In this document: positions 10,658 through 20,445 of the stretch, one piece after another | Layout of the letters: every line of letters starts with the position of its first letter | Position numbering within the stretch: position 1 is the stretch's first letter | NCBI GenBank assembly: GCA_963691705.1 | Contig: OY829540.1 | Span: forward strand, 49,140,158 to 49,204,157 | Length of the DNA stretch: 64,000 nt | Direction: 5' to 3' | Source of the DNA: Viola odorata | Lineage: Eukaryota > Streptophyta > Magnoliopsida > Malpighiales > Violaceae | Notes under the pieces: generated by a model | The model's database searches: none | What the model saw: only the letters and a program-made list of their open reading frames with translations | What the model was told of the DNA's origin: nothing | Translations under genes and position numbers: made by a program

Positions 10658-11407
10658 ATGTCATATGAGGAGATCCTTAAAGCCGTTTTCCCTTTACTGG
10701 ATGGCATAGACCTCGCCTCTTGTATGGGAGTATGCAGGCAATGGAGAGATATATCCCGTGATGATTACTTCTGGAAATGCCTTTGTTCCAAGAGGTGGCC
10801 TTCAATTTGCAAAAGACCTAACCCTCCAACTATAACCTACTTTAAGCTGTATCAAACCTTTTTCAAGCCCCAGCATCATCGAACCTTACTTCCTCCAAGA
10901 CTATCTTTCGAGAATTTGGAATTTTTCATCGACATTTGGACGGAAGATAAATTGATCTTCTCGGAAGTGGTCTCGGGCCCCGTTTTACAGAGAGGGATCA
11001 AGATTCCACCGCATGAGATTAGTGATAAGCTTCGATTGCAGCTTGAAGGGCCTGACTATAAGATGATTCTACCTGTTGATCCAAGGTTCAAAGTCCCTTT
11101 AAGCCAGAATGTGAGTGTTTCGGTGCTTGTGGAGCGCAAGGATTCCAATAAGGTTGCCTGCATAGTTAATAAATCCATGTTTGATTACATAGATCGGACA
11201 GCCTATAGGGCCATGGCATTCGACTACCTTGGCTTGTCCCCAGACCACCCCTTTGTTCCAGGTATCCGTGCATGGATTTCATTGCTCTTCATGGAAGACA
11301 GAAATGACAGGGTCGTGGACGTTTTTGGGATTGAAATGGATTTCTCTGATGCTGCAAAATCCAGGGAGGATGTTTTATGGTTATTAGATATACTGGACTG
11401 GAAGTGA
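10658..11407 (+). CDS. F-box protein, At5g39250 type
   Basis: The coding sequence lies in one exon. The N-terminal F-box is at about residues 1-45: EEILKAVFPLLDGIDLASCM, then VCRQWRDISRDDYFWKCLC, with the conserved LxxVCRxW and WK positions. The C-terminal domain has EFFIDIWTEDKLIFSE, SVSVLVERKDSNKVACI, FDYIDRTAYRAMAFDYL and a closing DVLWLLDILDWK. This order and wording match the conserved plant F-box protein known in Arabidopsis as At5g39250. F-box proteins act as substrate receptors of SCF ubiquitin ligases through SKP1. The substrate of this one is unknown. I choose ATG 10658 (MSYEEILK, 249 aa) because homologous proteins begin at that point. An in-frame ATG at 10637 would add seven residues (MVRWIAQ). 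The leader carries two uORFs. Confidence 0.85.
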   Translation: MSYEEILKAVFPLLDGIDLASCMGVCRQWRDISRDDYFWKCLCSKRWPSICKRPNPPTITYFKLYQTFFKPQHHRTLLPPRLSFENLEFFIDIWTEDKLIFSEVVSGPVLQRGIKIPPHEISDKLRLQLEGPDYKMILPVDPRFKVPLSQNVSVSVLVERKDSNKVACIVNKSMFDYIDRTAYRAMAFDYLGLSPDHPFVPGIRAWISLLFMEDRNDRVVDVFGIEMDFSDAAKSREDVLWLLDILDWK

Positions 11408-11490
11408 AGAGTGGAATTGCTGTTATCAGACAAGCTACAAATGGAAGCACCGAGCTTGCTCTGTCGTGGTTGATGTTATGTGTCAGCCCC

Positions 11491-11521
<31 letters not shown>

Positions 11522-12060
11522 ACGCACCATGCAGGTTTTCCTTCTATTGAACTTGTACATACTTTCTTTAATTCATTGTTGTCGATAAACATCCATATCT
11601 TTCGTGTTCAAAGTCATAAAGTTTCTTCGTTGTGTTTTTCAGTTTCTTTGCAATTTGATTGTTTTTAGAGTAGCTTGTGTGTGCCTGGACCGATATCAAG
11701 CATTGTAATAACATCATTCCATGCTTTAGTGATCTCATTGCCCCCCACACTCGATTATTACCGGCAAAATCCTGACATGTTCTTGTGTTTCGGCTCGCTG
11801 TTAGTCATGGATCGTGTTATCTGTGTGTGGTTATAATATCTGTAATCTTGATGGAAATGGACTTCTTGTGAGTTACTGTATGACTCAGGAATCTGAATTT
11901 ATTCGTCTATTATTCTTTCATTTTAATGACCTCACTCAAAACAACACGAGTGAGTGCCTGGACAGTATTACTGCCCAAATAGCTAGCAAATTAGCATACA
12001 TTAATTGATTAAAAAAATAAACCCTTCTTAAATCCTAAAAGTCCTCCTCCTAAATCCCAA
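11408..12060. other. F-box 3' region with a ~30-base poly-C tract
   Basis: This holds the 3' flank of the F-box gene and then the 3' flank of the convergent expansin gene. A homopolymer of about 30 C residues occupies 11492-11521. No further gene was recognised. Confidence 0.6.
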
Positions 12061-13255
12061 TTAAAAGTTCAATTTCCCATCGTAAGCTTGACGAAACTGC
12101 CAATTGGGAGGAGTGACATCATTGAACGTCACCATCTTCCCATCACTAGTTGTCACTTGAAACGACAAACCTTGCCCCGTCATTAGAGTCTCAATCAGCC
12201 AATTTTGTCCCCAATTCCTCTTCATCTGAAGCCAACCTGTGTTAGTCCCTTTAACCTTCATGTCCGTAACATCGCCAGCGCCTCCAACGTTGTACACCAG
12301 CCACAGGTTCCAGTACGGGGTCCCGCTGTTCACGAACTTTACACCGCCTTGCTTGCTGCACGCGACTCTCCTAAACTGAACAGGGATGACTCCGGCTTTG
12401 TATTGCGCGATTTTGGTGAACATGGGCATGGATAGATCGAAATGCTGCTGCGGCGGGTTGCACCAAATGTCAGTGGATTTGGAGTAATTTGCCGGGCAGA
12501 GATTGGTTCCGGTGATGATGATGGATCCGGCATTTGGAATGCACCATTTCGGATCGTTGACGCATTTGATCTCGTAACAAGCACCGCATGTCGATCCATT
12601 GTTGAAGAGGGCTACGCTTAGAGCAGCAGTTGCAAGACCATAGCCTTGTTTGAAGAGATCACCATATCCACATGCTCCTTCTGCCAAAAGGAGAGATTTT
12701 AGGAACTTTATGGAAAATAAATTGGAATACAGATCAATTAATCATTCCCTTATTTGCTTCAGTATTTAAATCTCTGTATTTCATTCATCTTCTTTCCCAA
12801 AAATGTCATTATTCTATACGAAATATATATTTTATCAATACTGTAATAATAAATAAATAATCTAAGAATATTCCAGAGTGAGGGAAAGCTAGGTTGAGTT
12901 TTAAGATTAATACCATTACAAAGAAATTCAAATTATCCTGGATTAACTTTTATGTTTGCTTGAATAGTTTTAGATGAGACTAATTCTTTTATTCTCCAAC
13001 TTTTACATATATAATATAATATAATATAATAAATAGTAAAAAAACGTATCAGTAGAAAAGTATCAGTTATTAAATAACAGAGTATTATTTACGCATTGTT
13101 TCTTTCCCGGTCATGTCACCATAAAAAGTTGCACGACCATCTTTCCACGTCTGGTCTATTTTACTCCCAAAAGAGATTCTGCTACTAGTAGCCACGGACA
13201 AGCAAACCATGAAAAATAAGAAACAAGAAGAAATTAAAAGCTTGAGACTAGCCAT
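12061..13255 (-). CDS. EXPA: Alpha-expansin, two exons
   Basis: Exon 1 runs 13255-13093, intron 13092-12681 (GTAAAT...GGCAG), exon 2 12680-12061, giving 260 aa. Splicing restores the family motif: ...GKETM|QGACGYG. Residues 1-25 form a signal peptide ([20 protein letters not shown]), so the protein is secreted to the cell wall. The double-psi barrel domain has GACGYGDLF, the Cys residues of the CGACYEIKC type, an NxCPANY stretch and the HFDLSMPMF motif containing the catalytic-like HFD. The C-terminal carbohydrate-binding domain has the spaced Trp residues ([12 protein letters not shown]) and ends [16 protein letters not shown]. Length and intron position are normal for the family. Expansins loosen cellulose-xyloglucan contacts during growth. 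The exact EXPA number cannot be assigned by eye. Frame and splice sites look intact. Confidence 0.93.
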
Positions 13256-14533
13256 GATTTGCTTTTCTTTTTAATTAGAGAAAAGAGATGGTAATTAAAT
13301 TAAGTGACTAATTAATTATAATAAAAACGAATTGATATGAAAGTCATTTGGAGGTTCTTGGTTTATATAGGCACTGAGATGAATCCAAAATGGAAACAGA
13401 AACCCAAATTATAAAATCATAAAAGCATAAAACCAAATATAGGAAATGAAAACTTAATGCCAAGAAGTGGTCAGCTGCTTAGGCAAAATTTGGAAACATT
13501 GCTTTACTTTTTTACATATTGGTTTCAATATATATCATTTGCTAGCTACCTCTAAAGTTTATCTTATAGATAATGACTTTTTATTTTAATTATTTATCAT
13601 TTTTTTTATAACGCGCAGATTTAAACCTAAGTTTATGTCTTTACTCCTACTTTTATCACCAATAATACAACCAATAAGCTACATGCTTATTGGTAATATA
13701 TTATTTTTGTGCGGCCAATCTCCTCACTTTTTTTTTTATAAGTGGGTGGGTGATATTTGAAACTGAATTCGAAACTCTACTAATATATTTATCATCAACA
13801 AAATAATTAATAAGTTACGTGCTCATTGATTCCCCTTGTAATTAATGTTCAAATCTCCATTAATAATAATAATTATAATAATATATATAGGAATGAATAA
13901 TTATAACTTATTTTTATTCACGTATAGCTCAATTTTAGTTTTAAATTTGAAAAAGTTGGCTTGAAGGAATTGTTACTATATTCTCGTATCAATTTTCCAT
14001 ATCATTTCGCCCTAATATATGTTTCTAACATGATTTAGTCCTTTGATTATTTCACCAGCTGAATCCACGCCAACGTAGTACCAACGTGGAAGTCGTGGGG
14101 AAAATACAATACTATAAAATTGCTTAGCAAAAAAATTACAATTAATGTAGTATTAAATTTATAAGTTACTAAAATTGAGTAGAAATTCCAATCATCCATC
14201 ATTATTGGCAAAGTTGTGAGGGATCAGATACGAAAAATTAACTATTATCTTCGACTGACAAAAAAAAATAGTATTTATGTTCTATATTATTTGTCTTTTT
14301 TTATTTAGCCGTTAAAATTAAAAAAAGTAATTAAAATGTTATTTTTAACGTAATCTTGAAAAAAAATTGTATTTAATTATCATCAAAATTGTTAATTAAA
14401 TTTATATTTAGTGGTGATTTAATAAAACTACGCTAAATTTATCTAAAAAATAAAAAAACGGTGAGTAATTTAAACAATGAGAAAAAAAATAGTATGAAAA
14501 CTTATATTCCATAAAACTTAAAAGTTTGGAGGG
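13256..14533. other. AT-rich intergenic, expansin promoter side
   Basis: This holds the expansin upstream region, with TATATAGG-like sequence on the minus strand near 13365, and very AT-rich DNA up to the Pack-MULE. No gene or clear element was recognised. Confidence 0.55.
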
Positions 14534-14541
14534 TTTTAAAT

Positions 14542-14788
14542 GGGAAAACGCAAGCCAAGGCACTTGTACCTTGGGTTTGGACTTTATTTGGCACCTCATC
14601 TTTTTTTCGTCTTTAAATGGTACTCGTACGTAAGTGTTTGATCACATTTGGTATCTGCGACCGTTTCCGTCGATAATTTGCCGTTATCTAACCTACGTGG
14701 CCTGACACGTCATCAAATATGATGACATGTCAGGCCACGTCATCACACGTCATCTTTCTTTTTTTATTTTATTTTCTTTCCTCTTCTT
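14542..14788 (+). repeat. Pack-MULE left terminal inverted repeat
   Basis: This is the inverted partner of 15595-15834. It is slightly longer because of an internal palindromic insertion near 14699-14737. Confidence 0.85.
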
Positions 14789-14936
14789 TTCTTTTCTTTA
14801 CCTATTGAGCAACCGTTTTACTGATCCGTGCTAACTAAGTGGTTTTTTAGAAAATCCAAATGACCACCACAAGATAGAAAAGCTAATTGAACAAATGCAC
14901 CGTGCAGAATTCAAGAGTTAAATTGTCAAAACATAC

Positions 14937-15672
14937 CCGTATCCAGGTAAATTCACCAAGAACCAGCTATCATTAACACGGAAATGGTTGATGCACTGCG
15001 TTTTCCCTTCAAAAGAGCAAAATACAACATCTAAGAGTAAGAGATTACAGTACTGCTTCCTCATAACCGGTTAATTTTTTTCAATTGCACACAGTTGAGC
15101 TAATAGAACTAACCAGGTTTCTTAGAAGTAAGCGCAAGCTTCTTTCTTCTCACTATAGAATTCAGAAGCGAAGATTTCCCCACATTAGACCTCCCGACAA
15201 GAGCAAATTCCGGAAACCCATCCGCCGGACAGTCCTCCGTCTTCACGCCACTCTTCACAAAATCAGCCTGCACGACCTGCGCATCTCTCGCGTACTTACT
15301 CAACACTATATTCGAACCTCTCAATATTCTCGTCCTCAAATTAGCATCGTCAAGGGATACGTCGGTTTCCGGCGGGACGAAGAGCTTGTCGAGTGAAATT
15401 TGGAACAGGGTCTCTTCCTCGGATGCTAGAGATGCATCGGAAAAGAGGGAAATAGGTATGGGTTTGGCGGCGGAGACGGCGGATTTGGGCTTGGTGAGAG
15501 AACAGAATGAGAGGTTTGGAATTAGGTGTAAGCTAAAATGAGAGTAGAGAGATGGCGGTGGACGGTGGGTCAAGATGGATAGGTTTAGTTTTGGATGAAA
15601 GAAAGAAAAGGAAAGAAAATAAAATAAAAAAAGAAAGATGACGTGTGATGACGTGGCCTGACACGTCATCAT
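14937..15672 (-). pseudogene. Captured EngB/YihA-type GTPase fragment (At2g22870-like), chimeric with the TIR
   Basis: The minus-strand frame starts at 15672 inside the terminal repeat and reads through it into the captured exon 1. Exon 1 carries a transit-peptide-like Ser-rich segment, then [13 protein letters not shown], then the G1/P-loop GRSNVGKSS at about residue 160, ending [13 protein letters not shown]. The frame stops immediately after a splice donor (CCTG|GTTAGT). An intron of about 100 bp follows to an acceptor TTTTGAAG at 15007. Exon 2 (15006-14937) then reads [16 protein letters not shown]..., ending NLPGYG at a donor GTATG. The host family has DLPGYG here (G3), so the Mg2+-contacting Asp is replaced by Asn. 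Later exons (G4, G5) are absent. The host gene encodes an essential plastid GTPase in the EngB family. This copy cannot be functional as a GTPase. The retained introns show DNA-level capture. Confidence 0.85.
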
Positions 15673-15834
15673 AGGTCATGTAGGCTAGATAACGGCAAAT
15701 TATCGACGGAAACGGTCGCAGGTACCAAATGTGATCAAACACTTACATACGAGTACCATTTAAAAACAAAAAAAAGATGAGGTGCCAAATAAAGTCCAAA
15801 CTCAAGGTACAGGTACCTTGGCTTGCGTTTTCCC
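15595..15834 (-). repeat. Pack-MULE right terminal inverted repeat
   Basis: Read on the minus strand it starts GGGAAAACGCAAGCCAAGG and follows the left repeat to the pyrimidine tract near 15595. It supplies the ATG of the chimeric ORF at 15672. Confidence 0.85.
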
Positions 15835-15942
15835 TTTTAAATGACCTCCTTAACCACAAGGGTGCTCCGCTATTATGTCTCAAAACTTGCGCCAACCGGA
15901 CACGATGCTTTATGGCGTTAAATAGCTAAAAAACAAAAACTC

Positions 15943-16020
15943 ACCATCGCCACAGATCGAACCCGGGTCACCCGCATGACAAGCGGGAATACTTACCAGT
16001 TACCACTATACTACAACGAC
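15943..16020 (-). tRNA. tRNA-Asp (GTC)-like gene, probably degenerate
   Basis: On the minus strand it begins GTCGTTGTAGTATAGTGGTA (A box) and contains the anticodon loop CTTGTCA (GTC) and the B box GGGTTCGATC. Compared with the usual plant tRNA-Asp it has an 8-nt duplication in the D-loop region (GGTAACTGGTAAG instead of GGTAAG). The T stem is weakened, with the 3' strand TGTGG instead of CCCGG. The acceptor stem can still pair with several G-U pairs. No CCA-independent evidence of function is visible. I favour a tRNA pseudogene or a tRNA-derived repeat. Confidence 0.6.
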
Positions 16021-17599
16021 TTGTTGATGAGTCTAATAATATTATGCTAAAACAAGTGATCAAGATGGTTCCATCCATATCACTTCCACTTTCTATACGG
16101 TTGTCAACTTTAAGATTATCATTCATAACACTGTAAGTCTCCTAATTGTAAACTAAAATTAGTTCTATTTTTCATTTGATTAAATTATATAATTATTTAT
16201 TATATTTACTTTATAATTTTTTAGTTGTGAATAATTATTATAGTGTAATATCTTTTTTGTGTTATATATATAAAAATGAATGTATATTCTTTTTGATAAT
16301 TTTATCAATAATCTAATATAATCGTGCAACTTGCGTGTTTGAGACAAGTTTAATTGTATTTATTTTGTTCTTTTCTGCATTTTGAAGGTCATTTAATCAA
16401 AACTAAAGCTCATATTTAACCTTATACTATGTGAGCTGCTCCTTCAACCCCAACTTACACTATTTTTTTAACTCAAAAAAAAACTAAAAAGTGAGGTGTG
16501 GTAGAATCGGTTCGTGTTTACCGATTCTACGAGTTGCCATGTGATCTAGTCAGAGTTTGCTAAAAAAATATTTTATTCCGATCCAATTCATTTTGGCAAA
16601 GTAATATCATAAATTCATAAAATCGTAAGAACTAAATCGAGAGTTTGCTAATTTTACATATAATTGATCAAATATTTTTTTCTTCCTTCTTATAATGAGC
16701 GGATATAATGTATACCAGTAGCTATTTTCAAAACAATATGAGTAAAATATAAGTATTGTTATCCATACCTAACTCACATCCATTTTTCCTTTACTCACAC
16801 CCAGTCACCACCTTTATATTTGGCTGAGATGGTTTGATGGGAAGGTAAAAATTAACCATCAAATCGCCTTCAACAAAAAAAAATTAATAAGAAAGGAGAA
16901 AGGGATTTCAGGGTTAAAAGGTTTGATGAGGAAGGTAAAACTTGCCCGTCAAATCTCCTTTGACATTTTTTTAAATAAAAGGAGAGAAGGGGAGGGTTAA
17001 AAAGGGGATTGAAGGTTTTGATGTAACCCTTCTAAACCCTCACGATGTGAAAAAATCTAGGGTGTTGAGGAGGGAAGGGTTTATTAATCAAAACTTTTAT
17101 AATGTTTTTATTATACTAACATTTTCATATTAACCCTTATATTCTAAATTATTAATAAAATTATAATTTACTTATTAAACTATTCCTTCCCTTTTGATCC
17201 AAACAAGGTAAGGTTTCTTTGTAAAATATTCAAACATGGGAAAAGTTCATTCTTTTACTTAACTTTTCTCCACAAACCATTCACTTAACTTTTCTTCCTC
17301 TCACCTATTCAAATATACTGAGGACGTGTTTGGCCCCGGCTGTACTGTGTGGTGTGGTGTTGTGTTATAAAATGAAACACATAAGTTGTTTGGTTAGAAA
17401 CTATTATGTTGTGTTGTGAATTATTTTAGTTAAAATGAAATCATCTTTAAAAGCCATTAGTTTGTTGAATTTTTAAATTCAAACGTTGTTATATACTAAT
17501 TTATAATATTAAAATTATAAATATATAAGATTTATCTATTTAAAAAATAAGTATTACGTACTAATATATTTTTTAAGTAAGTTAGTACATCTTATTGTT
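16021..17599. other. AT-rich intergenic with MITE-like debris
   Basis: No gene was recognised. It includes a short hairpin (GTAGAATCGG...CCGATTCTAC) near 16502-16540. Degenerate direct repeats of the type GAAGGTAAAA...CCATCAAATC...CCTTYGACA lie at 16840-17060. A TGTTTGG-type MITE-like sequence lies near 17330-17400. Boundaries could not be set. Confidence 0.45.
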
Positions 17600-17829
17600 G
17601 GGTTTTTTTCAGTCGTAATCACAAGGGAAGACTTGTTACAGAAACTCGAAACAGGAACCAAGTCAACGAATATAATGTATAAAGATTATGATTCGAACCA
17701 TGTACCTTACACCGGAAATAGAATTGTTAGACCACCAAACCGAAACACATAAATTTGAATGGAAGAACCGTCCGCAAGAGGTTGAACTGAACCAACAGGT
17801 GTTGCCCTTATCGATGAACACCCTCTATT
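17600..17829. repeat. Dispersed repeat, copy A (partner at 47144-47355)
   Basis: This stretch shares long near-identity with 47144-47355: AGTCGTAATCACAA, GGAAGACTTGTTA, AACCAAGTCAACRAATATAA, TACCTTACACCGGAAATAGA and GAACCAACARGTGTTGCCC occur in the same order. Copy A is cut at its right by a hAT-like terminus starting at 17830, where copy B continues uninterrupted (TTTCTATTGGTATCC). It is probably an LTR or UTR fragment of one retrotransposon family. Confidence 0.75.
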
Positions 17830-17885
17830 CAGGGGCGGAGCTGGGATTAAAATTTTGGGTGGGCGAAAATTGCATAAAATGTTAA
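17830..17885 (+). mobile_element. hAT-like terminus (CAGGGGCGGAGC...)
   Basis: CAGGGGCGGAGCTGGG at 17830 resembles the terminus of plant hAT elements with TTF-type transposases, and it resembles CAAGGGCGGATCCAGC at 48596 in this window. The preceding eight bases CCCTCTATT/CTCTATT lie exactly where repeat copy B lacks an insertion. The other end was not found. It is broken by retrotransposon sequence to the right. Confidence 0.5.
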
Positions 17886-17914
17886 CATATAACGAGTAAA
17901 AAGAATGAGACTAT

Positions 17915-18006
17915 TGATACGATCCTAGTAACCAATTTCAACAAGGAAAACTAAAAACGAAATAGGGAACATACCAAACCTGAACACCTTTGCTCTGCTA
18001 CCAACT
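17915..18006 (-). other. Primer-binding-site region and second LTR end
   Basis: On the minus strand, directly after the LTR ending at 18007, comes TTGGTAGCAGAGCA, one mismatch from the initiator-tRNA-Met primer site TGGTATCAGAGC. About 75 bases later the LTR end sequence ACTAGGATCGTATCA occurs again at 17915-17929. The order LTR, PBS, short leader, LTR end is what unequal recombination between elements can leave. Confidence 0.5.
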
Positions 18007-18474
18007 GATACGATCCTAGTTGCCTAGGATGCGCTTGAACGATGATCTAGTTCGGGTTTGGATTTCGGATGCGAAAATTGATGAACTCACCTTGACAACG
18101 TAGACCTGCTAGTCGTTAAGCACTAGCCAACCTAGTTCGCACAAGAGAGGTTTCTTGTTTGAATCTCTAGACCTATATCCCTTACGGATATCAACCTAGA
18201 GTAAACGATCAAGTAGGGTTGAACCTTCAATTTTACTTGCAATCTCAATCGAGCGTTCAAACTCAATCAAGTACAAGGCTCAAGCATGAACAATATGAGA
18301 AAACGCTCTCTGATTTTAATTCAACAAAAGATCTAAAAGAAACATAAGTGTTAAGCATTTGCCTTATATAGGCGGCTACTAAACAAATAAACCCTAAATT
18401 TAACTAGGACTCCTATTCGAAGAAAACTTGCATGTCTAACTAAATAAATAGAGTAAACACTTAAATATAATCCA
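18007..18474 (-). repeat. LTR of a Ty3/gypsy chromovirus (CRM-like), minus orientation
   Basis: On the minus strand it starts TGGATTATATTTAAG at 18474, after a purine-rich AATTTGAAGA, and ends GGATCGTATCA at 18007. A TATA box lies near 18364-18370 (CCTATATAAGGC on the minus strand). It follows the integrase C-terminus at 18620 on the same strand and is therefore most simply its 3' LTR, about 468 bp. Confidence 0.6.
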
Positions 18475-18619
18475 TCTTCAAATTGGCTCGGGCCTTTGGG
18501 CCCAAACTCTGTCCAGACTTGCTCCTCAAACTCACAAACACAACGTACTTGGAATTTTGGAGAAAGCTCGAACCGATGTTAAATGAGCCTGGGATCAATA
18601 TTCCATGGCCTTGGCGCTT

Positions 18620-20445
18620 TCATACCATGAGCGCCCAAAAGTCGACTTGGGCTCGACAAAAAGAGTTTGAATCCAAAATGGCTCGGGAGGCCATTCCGCA
18701 TGCGCTCGCGGGCACGCTAGGCGCGGCTATGAGAATTGTCACTAGCCTCGGCGTCTTCTCTCTTAGCATAGCTTCCTCTATTGTTGTCTCGCACTTCAGC
18801 TCCTTGTGGATCAACTGAGACAACAATGCTTGTAGCTTCTTGCCTCTCGCACGCGTCATGGGTCCAATGGGCGGCAACGACAAATTAGGGTTAGGGTTTA
18901 TGCGAGGGATCGCATCATAACCTCCCCCTTCCGAAGGATTCGTCCTTGAATCCGACTCCTCGCCATCGTCACCTACATCAAACAAACTCAAGTCAGTAAC
19001 GTTGAAAGAAGCACTAACCGACCCATACTCACTCGGCAAGTCAAGCTTATAAGCATTATTGTTGATCTTCTCAACAATTTGAAAAGGCCATCGCCTCGAG
19101 CGGCTAGCTTTCCACGACATTGGGCTGGAAACCGTTCCCGGTGTAAGTGCATCCATACCCAATCACCTACATTAAAGGAAACCGTCTTCCATTCTTCATT
19201 CCTCTTGTGCACCAACTTCTCATTCATCTTCTCAATGTTGCGCTTCACCTTCTCATGGATTTGCTTCACCAAATCTGCCTTTTTAGCACCATCTAAGCTA
19301 GTAATCTCAGTCAAAGGTAAATGCGTCAAATCCAAAGGGGTTAGCGGATTAAAACCATACACAATTTCAAAGGGCGAGTAGTGTGTACTCGAGTTAATCG
19401 AGTGATTACATGCAAATTCAATAAAAGGCACATATTCAACCCAAGTAGAAACATGTTTATGGACTAAAGTACGCAACAAAGACCCTAAGGTGCGATTAGC
19501 AACCTCTGTTTATCCATCGGTTTGTGGATGACATGAAGTAGAAAACAACAATTTAGTGCCCATCTTACTCCATAAAACCCTCTAAAAATGGCTAAGAAAT
19601 TTACCATCTCTATCACTAACAATACTAAGAGGTACACCATGCAAGCGCACCACCTCTTTGAAAAACAAGTTAGTAATAAAAGTAGCATCATGTGTATTAA
19701 CGCAAGGAATAAAATGTGTCATCTTTGAAAAATGATGGACAACCACAAAAATACTATCTTTTCCCCTCCTAGACTTCGGCAAACCAACAACAAAGTCCAT
19801 AGATATATCAGTCCAAGGATGGGAAGGCACAGGTAAGGGCATGTATTCTCCATGATTGGAAACCCTAGATTTTTCTCTACGACAAACAAGACATCGAGCG
19901 ATGATGCGGACCACATCACACTTCATGTGAGGCCAATAAAAGTATTCTTTAAGCATATCCAATGTTTTATTCACACCAAAATGACCCATCAAGCCTCCAC
20001 TATGAGACTCATGCACAAACAACTCTCGCAATGAGCAATTAGGCGCACATAAACGTTTCCGTTTAAACAAATACCCATCATGCATATAGAATGTAGATTC
20101 AGAAGTAGTTATGCATGAATTATAAATATCACCAAAATCAGAATCAGTAAGGTAGAGAGAAATTATGTGTGACAACCCAAGTAGTTTCGCATTAAGAGAA
20201 TTAAGAAGTGCGTACCTTCTAGATAATACGTCGGCCACTACATTATCTTTACCTTGTTTGTACTTGATGTGGTAGGGAAACGACTCTATAAACTCCATCC
20301 AAGTTGCGCGTATCTTGTTCAATTTCCCTTGACCCTTAAGATATTTCAAACTAAGGTGATCCGTGTGCACTATAAATTCACGCGACATTAGATAGTGCTC
20401 CTAAACCTCTAGCGCACTAATTGTCACTCAAATATACTATTTTCC
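18620..20445 (-). pseudogene. Ty3/gypsy chromovirus pol remnant (RNase H end, integrase), CRM-like
   Basis: Reading leftward from 20445: an RNase H end ([29 protein letters not shown]), an integrase zinc finger ([21 protein letters not shown]) and the DDE core. The core has D in [14 protein letters not shown] in IVSDRDGKF and E in TEVANRTL. The C-terminus has FNVGDWVWMHLHRERFP and FNVTDLSLFDVGDD, the wording typical of CRM/Reina-type chromoviruses. The frame holds several stops: TAG in place of Trp after FLSHF, TAA in the TDG-TEVA block, and a TAG before EHYLMSREF. It also has a frameshift near 19100-19160. Reverse transcriptase and gag are missing because another element inserted at 20446. 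It is dead. Confidence 0.85.

Larger units (their letters stand above)
14542..15834 (-). mobile_element. Pack-MULE with captured EngB/YihA GTPase gene fragment
   Basis: This is a 1,293-bp element with long inverted terminal repeats of about 240-247 bp. They begin GGGAAAACGCAAGCCAAGG at 14542 and end with its complement at 15834. It is flanked by the direct repeat TTTTAAAT (14534-14541 and 15835-15842), which is 8 bp perfect where 9 is usual for Mutator-like elements. Both repeats share GTTTCCGTCGATAATTTGCC, GACGTG/CACGTC motifs and a pyrimidine tract at their inner ends. The left repeat contains an extra small palindrome (GGCCTGACACGTCATCA and its complement, near 14699-14737). Between the repeats lie two exons and an intron of a host GTPase gene. 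It encodes no transposase, so it is non-autonomous. Confidence 0.88.

Noticed and set aside
12205..12599. ORFs opposite to and overlapping the expansin exon
   Set aside because: They are shadows of a well-supported coding exon.
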